Below, piece after piece: positions 8,246-16,492 of a stretch of DNA of 64,000 bases; within the stretch, counting starts at the first letter, position 1, and each line of letters starts with the position of its first letter. The stretch is from an uncultured Muribaculaceae bacterium (lineage in GTDB: Bacteria > Bacteroidota > Bacteroidia > Bacteroidales > Muribaculaceae). The notes below the pieces were generated by a model that worked only from the letters and a program-made list of their open reading frames with translations, was not told the DNA's origin and searched no databases. A program made the position numbers and the translations under genes. The stretch lies in NCBI GenBank assembly GCA_910584125.1, contig CAJTXU010000007.1, forward strand, positions 1 through 64,000, written 5' to 3'.

Positions 8246-9526
8246 ATGTCAAGACGCTCCATCATCCGCGCGCTTGCGGCGCTAATAATCACGATAGTCT
8301 GCCTCCCGGGCACGGGAGCGGGACGCCCCTTGCCCCTGCCGCCGGCCCTCGACGGCTCGATGATGCCCTTCGATTTCGCCACGTGCACGCAGACGCCCTA
8401 CCTCCCCGATTCGCTGCGTCCGGTCTACGCCTCATATATCGCGCGCCACGGCGCCCGCTATCTGTCGGGCCCCAAGAAGATGGAGACAGTCATCAAGGCC
8501 CTTGAGGCGGGACGCAACACGGGCTCCCTCTCCGACACCGGCGAGGCCTTCCTGCTGCTGGTCGAGAAGATACGCGACGCCAACCGGGGCAACTGGGGCG
8601 ACCTCTCGCCCATCGGCATAGACGAGGAGCGACGCCTGGCCACGCGCCTGTTCGGCACGCTGACGCCGCTGTCGCGGCGCGGCACCGAACTCCGGGCCAT
8701 ATCCTCATACGTGCCGCGCGCCGTGATGACGATGTACCAGTTCTCCAACCAGCTGATCCGTCTCAACGACTACATCTCGGTCAGCACCGACGAGGGGCAT
8801 CAGTTCTCGCCTCTCGTATGCTGCTTCTCGGCCGACACCGCCTATGCCGCCTACCGCCGCGACGGCGACTGGAAGGCAGTATATGACGACTTCGTGGAGC
8901 GCACTGTCTCGCCGGCCCCCGCCAGACGGCTGTTCACATCCACCCCGCTCTCCGAGCACAAACTGCGCTCGCTGACGCTCGACATGTACGAGGTGCTCAA
9001 GGCCAACCGCGCCGCCGGACTCCCCGCGCCCACCACCGAATGGATGAGCGTCGACGAGTACGCCCGCTGCTGGCGAGCCTCCAACCTGCAGCACTATCTG
9101 CGCAACAACGTCACTCCGCTCTCGACGCAGGCCGCCAGCGCTTCGGAGCCCCTGCTGCGCGACATCATCGCCCGCACAGACAGCGCGATATCCATGCCCG
9201 TGCCGACGCCGGCCTTCAACGGATGGTTCGGCCACGCCGAGACCCTGCTGCCGCTCTTCTCGCTGATGAATCTCCCCGGATGCTTCGCCCTGCCGCTCGA
9301 CTATGACAACCTCGACAAGACATGGAAAATCGAGGACATCACCCCCCTGGGCGCAAACCTGCTGATACTGATAGCCCGCGCGCCGAGCGGCGAGCACTAC
9401 GCCGCCATCCAGCTCAACGGCCGCACCGTCAGGCCAATGCAGGGACACCCCGACATAGTGAGATGGTCGGACCTGCGCGACTACTGGCTGTCGCTGGCAG
9501 AGGCTTACCGGCCGCCGCACGACTGA
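8246..9526 (+). CDS. Exported histidine phosphatase of the MINPP/phytase type
   Basis: The 426-aa protein carries the histidine-phosphatase signature YIARHGARY (about residue 75), whose His forms the phospho-enzyme. Near residue 328 it has FGHAETLLP, the HAE proton-donor motif characteristic of multiple inositol polyphosphate phosphatases, rather than the HD of HD-type phytases. The ATG at 8246 gives a good signal peptide (MSRRSIIRALAALIITIVCLPGTGAG); the frame is also open slightly upstream. Known Bacteroidota MINPPs degrade dietary phytate, which would fit a gut organism. The substrate here is inferred from motifs only. Confidence 0.82.
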   Translation: MSRRSIIRALAALIITIVCLPGTGAGRPLPLPPALDGSMMPFDFATCTQTPYLPDSLRPVYASYIARHGARYLSGPKKMETVIKALEAGRNTGSLSDTGEAFLLLVEKIRDANRGNWGDLSPIGIDEERRLATRLFGTLTPLSRRGTELRAISSYVPRAVMTMYQFSNQLIRLNDYISVSTDEGHQFSPLVCCFSADTAYAAYRRDGDWKAVYDDFVERTVSPAPARRLFTSTPLSEHKLRSLTLDMYEVLKANRAAGLPAPTTEWMSVDEYARCWRASNLQHYLRNNVTPLSTQAASASEPLLRDIIARTDSAISMPVPTPAFNGWFGHAETLLPLFSLMNLPGCFALPLDYDNLDKTWKIEDITPLGANLLILIARAPSGEHYAAIQLNGRTVRPMQGHPDIVRWSDLRDYWLSLAEAYRPPHD

Positions 9527-9583
9527 CGGGGCCGCAGCTCCCGCCGAGACCCACACTTAATCACACATAAAATCCCACACGCT

Positions 9584-10000
9584 ATGAATGACACGAACAC
9601 CGACCTTCTCGCGAAGGCAAAGGCCCAGATGGCCGAAGACATGAAGACCCGCGAAATCGGAGCTATCATATGGAGCATCCCCGACGCAGGGTTCCACTTC
9701 ATACCCGAGATACTCGTCACCGACCCCTACACCGGGCAGACGCGCACCGCGCGCGTCACCGGCATCTACCGCCACGACGACAACCTCTACGCCATAGAGG
9801 AGGACGCGGCCGGCGTGAGCGTCGACCAGTTCTACCGCCACGGCGTCGACGTGCCGCCCACGGTGGTGACCCTGTCGGAGACGACGGCCGCCGAACGGCT
9901 CGGAAAGCCGTCGGAGTCAAGGGGCTACACCTCGCAGGGCACGATCGAGGAATGGATGGCGATCGCCGACTGCTATTTCGAGGCGCTCAACGAGCGGTGA
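9584..10000 (+). CDS. Conserved-looking hypothetical protein
   Basis: This 138-aa soluble, acidic protein has no signal peptide or membrane segment. The first 20 residues form a charged helix (LLAKAKAQMAEDMKTREIG), followed by a likely beta-rich core (GIYRHDDNLYAIEEDAAGVSVDQFYRHGVDVPP) and a C-terminal helix. I do not recognise a family. Codon use matches its neighbours, which supports a real gene. Confidence 0.7.
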   Translation: MNDTNTDLLAKAKAQMAEDMKTREIGAIIWSIPDAGFHFIPEILVTDPYTGQTRTARVTGIYRHDDNLYAIEEDAAGVSVDQFYRHGVDVPPTVVTLSETTAAERLGKPSESRGYTSQGTIEEWMAIADCYFEALNER

Positions 10001-10170
10001 CGGAAGACGGCGTCCCGACCCTCGCTCGCCGAACTTTTTGACGACGCCCGGGGTTATAATGCAAGAGGACGGCCTTCAGGGACGTCCTGTCGCAAGGTTA
10101 TATCGCAGGAATGAGCTCTCCGGAGCCCGTAATAACAAAAGGAATATCACCTTTTCGTAACCTTGATGTT
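10001..10170 (+). other. Gap before ruvB without an evident gene
   Basis: This 170-bp stretch contains small inverted repeats (GGACG/CGTCC around 10072-10090; GAGCTCTCCGGAGC near 10112) and ends in the terminator at 10171. It could be the 3' UTR of the upstream gene or a small RNA. I see no good promoter for the latter. Confidence 0.3.
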
Positions 10171-10207
10171 GCGGGAGCGGCGGCCTCGGCCGTCGTCTCC
10201 CGCTTTT
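10171..10207 (+). terminator. Strong intrinsic terminator abutting the ruvB promoter
   Basis: GCGGGAG (10171-10177) pairs with CTCCCGC (10197-10203), and CGGCGGCC pairs with GGCCGTCG inside it (one G-U), giving about 15 bp with a 2-nt loop and one bulged T. TTTT follows (10204-10207). Its T-run is shared with the -33 box of ruvB. Confidence 0.8.
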
Positions 10208-10235
10208 GCCATATGATAAATATTTTGTAACTTTG
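10205..10235 (+). promoter_or_regulatory. Consensus promoter of ruvB with almost no leader
   Basis: TTTG (10205-10208), a 19-base spacer and TAACTTTG (10228-10235) match the Bacteroidota consensus exactly. The ruvB ATG is at 10240, so transcription should start at or within a few bases of the start codon. Confidence 0.82.
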
Positions 10236-10239
10236 CATT

Positions 10240-11283
10240 ATGGCAGAAGATTTTGACATCAGGCAGAACCAGGACCGGCCCGAAGGGCCCGAAAAAGACA
10301 TCGAGAAGGCGTTGCGCCCTCTGTCGTTCGGCGACTTCACGGGTCAGGACAAGATAATAGACAATCTCAGTGTCTTCGTCAGGGCGGCGCGTATGCGCGG
10401 CGAGGCGCTCGACCACACCCTGCTCCACGGCCCCCCGGGTCTGGGCAAGACAACCCTCTCCAACATCATCGCCAATGAACTCGGCGTGGGCTTCAAGACG
10501 ACTTCCGGCCCCGTGCTCGACAAACCGGGTGACCTGGCCGGCATCCTCATGTCGCTCGACCCGCACGACGTGCTCTTCATCGACGAGATCCACCGCCTGC
10601 ATCCCGTCGTGGAGGAATACCTCTACTCGGCGATGGAGGACTTCCGCATCGACATCCTGCTCGACAAGGGCCCCGGCGCCAAGTCGGTGCAGCTCACCAT
10701 CGCGCCTTTCACCCTCGTGGGAGCCACCACACGCTCGGGCAACCTGACGGCGCCGTTGCGCGCACGATTCGGCATCCAGTGCCACCTGGAGTATTACGAC
10801 CACAAGCTGCTATGCTCGATCGTGAAGCGCTCGGCCGGCCTGCTGCGCATCGGCATCGACGAACAGGCGGCCCTCGAGATCGCCCTGCGCAGCCGCGGCA
10901 CGCCGCGAGTGGCCAACTCCCTGCTCAGACGCGTGCGCGACTTCGCCATGGTGCGCGGCTCCGGCCGCATCGACCTCGCCATCGCCAAGACCGCCCTCGA
11001 AGCCCTCAACATCGACCGATACGGACTCGACCAGATCGACAACCGCATCCTGCTCACCATCATCGACAAGTTCAAGGGCGGACCCGTCGGCCTCACCACC
11101 ATCGGCACCGCCATCGGCGAGGACCCCGGCACTATCGAGGAAGTCTACGAGCCTTTCCTCATCAAGGAGGGTTTCCTGAAACGCACGCCGCGAGGCCGCG
11201 AGGTCACCGAACTCGCCTACCGTCACCTCGGACGCGCCGGCCAGATTCCGCACGACGCGCAGCCCTCGCTCTTCGACAATTAA
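10240..11283 (+). CDS. ruvB: Holliday junction branch migration ATPase RuvB
   Basis: The 347-aa AAA+ protein has Walker A GPPGLGKTT (about 64-72), Walker B LFIDEIH (112-118), sensor 1 GATTRSG (161-167) and the arginine-finger region near SRGTPRVAN. The C-terminal winged helix includes EDPGTIEEVYEPFLIKEGFLKRTPRGR. RuvB forms hexamers that, with RuvA, drive branch migration in recombination repair. The start fits other RuvB proteins. No ruvA or ruvC is adjacent. It reads into the flippase gene 28 bases downstream. Confidence 0.98.
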   Translation: MAEDFDIRQNQDRPEGPEKDIEKALRPLSFGDFTGQDKIIDNLSVFVRAARMRGEALDHTLLHGPPGLGKTTLSNIIANELGVGFKTTSGPVLDKPGDLAGILMSLDPHDVLFIDEIHRLHPVVEEYLYSAMEDFRIDILLDKGPGAKSVQLTIAPFTLVGATTRSGNLTAPLRARFGIQCHLEYYDHKLLCSIVKRSAGLLRIGIDEQAALEIALRSRGTPRVANSLLRRVRDFAMVRGSGRIDLAIAKTALEALNIDRYGLDQIDNRILLTIIDKFKGGPVGLTTIGTAIGEDPGTIEEVYEPFLIKEGFLKRTPRGREVTELAYRHLGRAGQIPHDAQPSLFDN

Positions 11284-11311
11284 TTCAACCGAACTAAAAC
11301 CAAGCCTTATC

Positions 11312-12835
11312 ATGGCAGGTATAAAAGCCCTCGCTAAGGAGACCGCCGTCTATGGTCTCAGCAGCATCGTGGGACGCTTCCTCAACTGGTGTCTCGTCCC
11401 CCTCTACGTCTATCTCTTCCCCACCGACGAATACGGCATCGTGAGCTATCTCTACAGCTTCACGGCCGTGGCCCTCGTGATACTCAACTACGGCATGGAG
11501 ACCGGCTTCTTCCGGTTCGCCAACAAGGAGCCCGACCCCGAGCGGGTCTACACGACGTCGCTCATCTCCGTGGCGACGACGTCAGTGATTTTCGTGGCGC
11601 TGTTGTCGGCGCTGCTGCATCCCGTCGCCGACGCCATGCTGCTGCCGCGCCACAGCCTCTATGTCTGGCTGCTCGGCGTCACGGTGGCAGTCGACGCCTT
11701 CTCCAACCTCCCCTTCGCCTACCTGCGGTTCAAGAAGAAGGCATTCCGCTTCGCCGGCATCAAACTGCTCAACGTCGGCCTCAACATCGGCCTCAACCTG
11801 CTCTTCCTGCTCGCCTGCCCGGCCCTGATGCGCGCGGCTCCGGGAACGGTATCCTGGTTCTATGAGCCTCTCGGCGGCGCGTCGTTAGGCATAGGCTGGA
11901 TATTCGTGGCCAACATCATCAGCTCGATTGTCGTGCTGCTCTGCCTGCTGCCCGAGCTCACGGGGCGCCGCTACGCCTTCAGCGGCTCGCTGCTGCGCCG
12001 TATGCTCGGCTACAGCTGGCCGCTGCTCATCTTGGGCGTGGCCGGAATCCTGAGCCAGAACATGGGCCAGATCATCATTCCCTATCTCTTCCGGGGCCAG
12101 GAGGAGGCCGCCCGCTCGATGGTGGGCATATACGGCGCCAACATCAAGATCGCCATCGTGATGGTGATGTTCACACAGGCGTTCCGCTACGCCTACGAGC
12201 CTTTCATCTTCGCCCAGGCCAAGGGTGAGGGCGAGAGCAAGAAACAGGCCTACTGCGACGCGATGAAGTTGTTCGTCATCTTCGGCCTGCTCATCTTCTT
12301 AGGCGTGATGTATTTCCTGCCGGTGCTGAAGCATTTCGTGTCGCCTGCCTACTGGTCGGGACTGCGCGTGGTGCCGGTGATGATGGCGGCGGAGCTATGT
12401 TTCGGCGTCTTCTTCAACCTCTCGCTGTGGTATAAGCTCACCGACCGCACGCAGTGGGGCATGTATCTGTCGCTGCTCTGCTTCGCGCTGATGCTGGGTC
12501 TCAATGTATGGTTCGTCACAGCGATCGGCATCCCCGACGGCTACATGGGTTCGGCCTGGGCCGCGCTCATCAGTTATTTCACGGTGATGACGGTGTCGTA
12601 TTTCCTGGGGCGCCGCTACTACCCGCTGCCTTATCAGGTGAGGCGCATGACGCTCTACACGCTGCTGGCCGCAGTGCTCTACGCGGCCGGGATGTGGATC
12701 GGGGATGTCTACGCCATGTGGCTCGTGTATGTGACACGCGCTCTGATGCTCATCGTCTACCTCGGCGTCGTCTGCACCTTCGAGGAGGTCCCCAAAGTCT
12801 CCCCTTTGCTGCGCCGCCTGCTGCGCCGCCGGTAA
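11312..12835 (+). CDS. Wzx-like polysaccharide flippase (MOP superfamily)
   Basis: The 507-aa integral membrane protein has about 12-14 hydrophobic segments and begins MAGIKALAKETAVYGLSSIVGRFLNWCLVPLY, the typical first helix of Wzx/MurJ-like exporters. Family members flip undecaprenyl-linked sugar repeat units across the inner membrane. It follows ruvB closely but lies apart from the glycosyltransferase genes of this window, so its glycan is unassigned. Confidence 0.86.
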   Translation: MAGIKALAKETAVYGLSSIVGRFLNWCLVPLYVYLFPTDEYGIVSYLYSFTAVALVILNYGMETGFFRFANKEPDPERVYTTSLISVATTSVIFVALLSALLHPVADAMLLPRHSLYVWLLGVTVAVDAFSNLPFAYLRFKKKAFRFAGIKLLNVGLNIGLNLLFLLACPALMRAAPGTVSWFYEPLGGASLGIGWIFVANIISSIVVLLCLLPELTGRRYAFSGSLLRRMLGYSWPLLILGVAGILSQNMGQIIIPYLFRGQEEAARSMVGIYGANIKIAIVMVMFTQAFRYAYEPFIFAQAKGEGESKKQAYCDAMKLFVIFGLLIFLGVMYFLPVLKHFVSPAYWSGLRVVPVMMAAELCFGVFFNLSLWYKLTDRTQWGMYLSLLCFALMLGLNVWFVTAIGIPDGYMGSAWAALISYFTVMTVSYFLGRRYYPLPYQVRRMTLYTLLAAVLYAAGMWIGDVYAMWLVYVTRALMLIVYLGVVCTFEEVPKVSPLLRRLLRRR

Positions 12836-12848
12836 ACCCGCATACAAG

Positions 12849-12886
12849 CATAAGGGCGCCGGCCGGATGGTCGACGCCCTTTATGT
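12849..12886. terminator. Bidirectional terminator between convergent genes
   Basis: AAGGGCG (12852-12858) pairs with CGCCCTT (12875-12881) around a 16-nt loop. The flanking CATA/TATG extends the stem with one bulge. It sits between the converging flippase and lipoprotein genes. Confidence 0.55.
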
Positions 12887-12909
12887 TCATACGATATGTG
12901 GAGTTCAGG

Positions 12910-13860
12910 TTATTTGCGCGGGGCGCGGCTGCGGAAGATGTCGCGGACCTTGCACGAGGGCATCGTCGCCGAACCTGCCGCCGCACGCGTGATGGCGCTG
13001 TAGCCGTAGGTGTAGCTGTGTATGCCGTTGCGCTCCTCGGCGATCGTGCCGTTGCTGTTGAGCGTGAACACTATGTTGTAGCTCTCCACGTCGTCCTCGT
13101 CAGTCTCCGTGAATTTGGCGGGAAGCATCACGGGGCCGTTGCCGAAGAGGCCGACGGCGGCGAGTATCTGCATGAGCGAGTCGTCGAAGGTGATATATGC
13201 GATCGTGCCGGGAGTCTGGAGGAACTTGTTGGCCTGGTTGCCATAGCTGAGGGTGTAGGGGATGTTCCATTCCTCATCGTCATAGCCGGGATCGGAGGCC
13301 CTGCCTTCTTTGACGGCGCGCACGAGATTGCCGTCACGCCAATCGTAGTCGATGGTGTAATGCTCCTCGTAACGTTCCACGGAACCGTCGTCGAGATCCT
13401 TCTCGATCTCCGACATCTTACAGTTGACCGACACGAGATTGCCGTCGCCGCTGTAAGAGAAAGTCATCTCGCCGCTGCCGACATAATGGTAGCTGTCGCC
13501 CTCGTCATTGTCTGTGTAGTCCCATGACGATTCCAGACGCGAGATGTAGCCACGGCCGTTGAACTTGACGTCCATGTCCTCCATCTCCTCTTCGCCGTCG
13601 CCGAGCATTATCGAGCCTTTGGAGTAGTCGATCTCGAGCAGTTTCGCATTTGAGATAAAAGGCGACGAGACGCTCTTGAAGCGTCCCTCGGAGTCATAGT
13701 TGAGGGTGAGATTGTTGTAGAACGTGAGTCGTGTGCCGTCCAGCTCGATGACTCCGCCGCCACCGGGCTCGTCATCATCGTCGCCGCCGCACGAACCGAG
13801 CGCGGGCACGAGCACGGCGCAGAGAGCGAGAGCGCCGATTGTTCTTAATGTCTTCTTCAT
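12910..13860 (-). CDS. Secreted lipoprotein with repeated Tyr/Asp-rich beta strands
   Basis: This 316-aa protein has a lipobox (VPALGSCGGDDDD, Cys about 24) followed by an Asp/Gly linker, the usual surface-lipoprotein arrangement in Bacteroidota. The body alternates short strands and turns (LTLNYDSEGRFKSV, YSGDGNLVSVNCKM, YTIDYDWRDGNLVRAV). This pattern resembles the DUF4595-type porin-like-fold lipoproteins. The family name is my best guess. No enzymatic motif is visible. Confidence 0.72.
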   Translation of the reverse strand: MKKTLRTIGALALCAVLVPALGSCGGDDDDEPGGGGVIELDGTRLTFYNNLTLNYDSEGRFKSVSSPFISNAKLLEIDYSKGSIMLGDGEEEMEDMDVKFNGRGYISRLESSWDYTDNDEGDSYHYVGSGEMTFSYSGDGNLVSVNCKMSEIEKDLDDGSVERYEEHYTIDYDWRDGNLVRAVKEGRASDPGYDDEEWNIPYTLSYGNQANKFLQTPGTIAYITFDDSLMQILAAVGLFGNGPVMLPAKFTETDEDDVESYNIVFTLNSNGTIAEERNGIHSYTYGYSAITRAAAGSATMPSCKVRDIFRSRAPRK

Positions 13861-13970
13861 TATCGTTTATCGTTTATTCCGGGGCCCTGATGTGTATGTT
13901 GTTCATATTTCTCCCGCCGCGCCGTCAAGGCCCTTCAGCCGACACGACGGGATTTGATTTTTATAATTTT

Positions 13971-14026
13971 ACACTGGAAAGTTCGAAAAAATGTAATTTT
14001 CAACACAAAACCGGACTTTCCAGTGT
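13971..14026. repeat. Large inverted repeat between rnhB and the lipoprotein
   Basis: ACACTGGAAAGT (13971-13982) is the exact reverse complement of ACTTTCCAGTGT (14015-14026). Pairing continues inward for 3 more bp (one G-T), leaving a 26-nt AT-rich loop. It follows the rnhB stop. Neither strand has a clean T-run, so it may be an operator or a stabilising 3' hairpin rather than a simple terminator. Confidence 0.7.
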
Positions 14027-14045
14027 GAATTCATGAGATCTTCAA

Positions 14046-14654
14046 TCAGGTCTTGGCGTGCCTTGTGAGGCGGAACGAGAGGCGGTGGATGGGCGTCGGG
14101 CCGAGACGCTCAAGGGCGTCGTAGTGCGCGCGTGTGGGGTAACCCATGTTCTTCTCCCAGCCGTAGCCGGGCCAGCGGGCGGCGTATTCGCGCATCAGCT
14201 GGTCGCGGTGGGTCTTGGCAAGTATCGAGGCGGCCGCTATCGACATGTAGGTGGCGTCGCCTTTCACGACGGTATGGTGCGGTATGTCGACCATCCGCTG
14301 CGGGTCGAGATAGGGACGGAAGCGGTTGCCGTCGACAAGGATGTGCTCGGGGCGCGTCGCGAGGGCGTCGAGGGCGCGCTGCATTCCGGCGATCGAGGCG
14401 TTGAGGATATTGATGCGGTCGATTTCGTCGGGTTCGACCATAACGACGGCCCAGGCCGTGGCCGAGGCCTCTATCAGACCGCGCAGACGCTCGCGGGCAG
14501 CGGCCGTGAGCTGCTTGGAGTCATTGAGCTCGTCGCACTCGAAACCGGGTGGCAGAATCACCGCCGCGCAACTGACCGGGCCGCAGAGACAGCCGCGACC
14601 GGCCTCGTCGCATCCGGCCTCCGCCACGCCTTCGATCATCCACGGCCTCAGCAT
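14046..14654 (-). CDS. rnhB: Ribonuclease HII
   Basis: The 202-aa enzyme has the type 2 RNase H signature AGCDEAGRGCLCGPV near residue 15 (catalytic Asp and Glu), ILVDGNRF at about 105 (third acidic residue) and the KGDATYMSIAAASILAKTHRD block, which supplies the fourth. It removes ribonucleotides from DNA and RNA primers. The start codon is 3 bases after the stop of the polyprenyl synthase, indicating one operon. Confidence 0.97.
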   Translation of the reverse strand: MLRPWMIEGVAEAGCDEAGRGCLCGPVSCAAVILPPGFECDELNDSKQLTAAARERLRGLIEASATAWAVVMVEPDEIDRINILNASIAGMQRALDALATRPEHILVDGNRFRPYLDPQRMVDIPHHTVVKGDATYMSIAAASILAKTHRDQLMREYAARWPGYGWEKNMGYPTRAHYDALERLGPTPIHRLSFRLTRHAKT

Positions 14655-14657
14655 GTC

Positions 14658-15632
14658 TTATCGGTCGCGGGCTATTATGTATTCGAAAATCCGCGCGAAG
14701 GCGTCGCGCGACTCCGACTCGGGGAACGTGCCGAGAATCTCGAGGGCCTCGCCCTGCATCTCGCGCATACGGCCATAGGCGTATTCCACGCCGTCGTGCC
14801 GCTTGGCGAACTCAATCAGCGTGTTTATGGCCTCGGAGTCGAGCGTGCCGGCCATAAGCAGGTCGCGCATAGGCCGCGCGTCATCCTCCGGGGCCGTGCG
14901 AAGCGCGTAGAGCAGCGGCAGCGTCACCTTGCCCTCGCGCAGGTCGTTGCCCGTCGGCTTGCCGATGCGGGTGTCCTCATAGTAGTCGAAGATGTCGTCC
15001 TTGATCTGGAAGCAGAGGCCGAGAAGCTCGGCGAAGCGTACAAGCCGGTCGAGCTCGGCCGCCGTGGCGCCTCCGAGTTCGGCTCCCATCCGCACGCAGT
15101 TCATGAAGAGCGACGCCGTCTTCTGGCGGATCATGCCGAAATAACTCGCCTCCTCGAGCTCATGGTCGCGGGCGTTGCAGATCTGGTCGATCTCGCCAAG
15201 GCTGAGCTCCTTGCCCAGCGAGGATAGGGCCGAGACGACGCGTATGTCGCCGGTGCGTATGCCGGCGGCCAGGGCGTTCGAAACGAAGAAGTCGCCGACA
15301 AGAACGGCTATATGGTTGCCCATGCGGGCGTTGACGGTCGGCACGCCACGGCGCAGGGAGGTCTCGTCGACTATGTCGTCGTGAATCAGCGAAGCGTTGT
15401 GAAGCATCTCGAGAGCCGCGCCCGCATAGAGCACCTCACGCGTCACGCCGCCGAACATCCGCGCGCTGAGTATCACGAGTATCGGCCTTATCTGCTTGCC
15501 CTTGATCTCGAGATATCGCGTCACGATATCGTTCATCATGCGGTTGGGCGTGGCGAGGGTCTCGGCGATGATGCCGTTCATCTCGCCGAGCTCGGGGCCA
15601 AGACACTCCTGTATTTTTTTCATCTGGTTCAT
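14658..15632 (-). CDS. All-trans polyprenyl diphosphate synthase
   Basis: The 324-aa enzyme has both Asp-rich motifs, DDIVD (about residue 80, following LIHD) and DDIFD (about 210), plus the GKQIRP substrate-binding motif. These place it among long-chain trans-prenyltransferases, which condense isopentenyl diphosphate to make, for example, the quinone side chain. The start at 15632 (MNQMKKIQE) is chosen because the frame upstream encodes an unrelated hydrophobic stretch. Chain length cannot be set from sequence alone. rnhB follows in the same operon. Confidence 0.92.
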   Translation of the reverse strand: MNQMKKIQECLGPELGEMNGIIAETLATPNRMMNDIVTRYLEIKGKQIRPILVILSARMFGGVTREVLYAGAALEMLHNASLIHDDIVDETSLRRGVPTVNARMGNHIAVLVGDFFVSNALAAGIRTGDIRVVSALSSLGKELSLGEIDQICNARDHELEEASYFGMIRQKTASLFMNCVRMGAELGGATAAELDRLVRFAELLGLCFQIKDDIFDYYEDTRIGKPTGNDLREGKVTLPLLYALRTAPEDDARPMRDLLMAGTLDSEAINTLIEFAKRHDGVEYAYGRMREMQGEALEILGTFPESESRDAFARIFEYIIARDR

Positions 15633-15759
15633 ATCTCGCGACAAAATTAACAAAAAATCCGCAATTATCAGTCGTGTCGGGCATATAAAATGACATCCGG
15701 ACATCCAAACCTTTGCCTTTGCGCGTGCGTTATCAAATTACAAACCCAATCACAAGGCT

Positions 15760-16344
15760 ATGAAAAAGAAACTGAAGGCCGCAGTCGAGGCCGCCGATGT
15801 TCCGCAGGTCAGGAGCATTCTTGTCGACATCATAGGGCACGGTGCCGGCGATACGGCCACGATCGAGGACGTCACCGAGGCGATTGCCAACACCCCGGGC
15901 ATCTTCGAACCTGACGACGGAAAGTTCTACGCCGAGCGACCCGAAGACATGACCGAGACCTTAATCGAAACCCTCCGCGCCGACCTCGACCGCAATTTCT
16001 CGCTCGAGAAGGTGCGTCTCTACACCGAGGTCGAGTCGATCAAGGCCCGCGACCCGCGATATTTCCGCGACCGTGAGAAGCAGATGAGGGCCATGGCCGA
16101 AGAGGCTGGCGAGGCACTGGCCGCCGCTCCGGAACCGGCAGAACCGTCCGATCAGGCCGACCCCGCCGAACGCCCCGCTCCGGCCGCGCGAGTGATAGGT
16201 TACGTCATCATGGCCCTCGGAGCGGCCGCCGCGATCACGGCCCTGTGCGTGCCCGTCAAATTTCTGCTCGGTCTCGGCATCGGCATCTTCCTGCTCGGCA
16301 CCGCCGTCACCTACATGACCCTCGTGAAGCCGACCGCCGGCTGA
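15760..16344 (+). CDS. Hypothetical protein with two C-terminal membrane helices
   Basis: The 194-aa protein has a soluble acidic N-terminal domain (about 1-120) with predicted helices, an Ala/Pro/Glu linker (AAAPEPAEPSDQADPAERPAP) and two adjacent hydrophobic helices at about 145-187. It lacks a signal peptide, so the N-terminal domain probably faces the cytoplasm. I do not recognise the family. A bidirectional terminator follows. Confidence 0.72.
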   Translation: MKKKLKAAVEAADVPQVRSILVDIIGHGAGDTATIEDVTEAIANTPGIFEPDDGKFYAERPEDMTETLIETLRADLDRNFSLEKVRLYTEVESIKARDPRYFRDREKQMRAMAEEAGEALAAAPEPAEPSDQADPAERPAPAARVIGYVIMALGAAAAITALCVPVKFLLGLGIGIFLLGTAVTYMTLVKPTAG

Positions 16345-16432
16345 CACCCCTCACACGCTTCAACCGCATATTCACACAATTCTTATTCCGGTCTGACCAC
16401 TGACACATGACAATAATTCACTATTACTTTGA

Positions 16433-16471
16433 AAAACCGCCCCCGTCACTCTCAGCGACGGGGGCGGTTTT
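16433..16471. terminator. Strong bidirectional terminator
   Basis: A 15-bp perfect stem (AAAACCGCCCCCGTC paired with GACGGGGGCGGTTTT, 9-nt loop) is flanked by A and T runs. It serves both the plus-strand hypothetical gene and the converging minus-strand secreted-protein operon. Confidence 0.92.
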
Positions 16472-16492
16472 CGTTTAGTTTCATGCGGCTTA

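Noticed and set aside
10001..10170. Small RNA before ruvB
   Set aside because: Inverted repeats and a terminator are present, but there is no acceptable promoter; a 3' UTR explains it.
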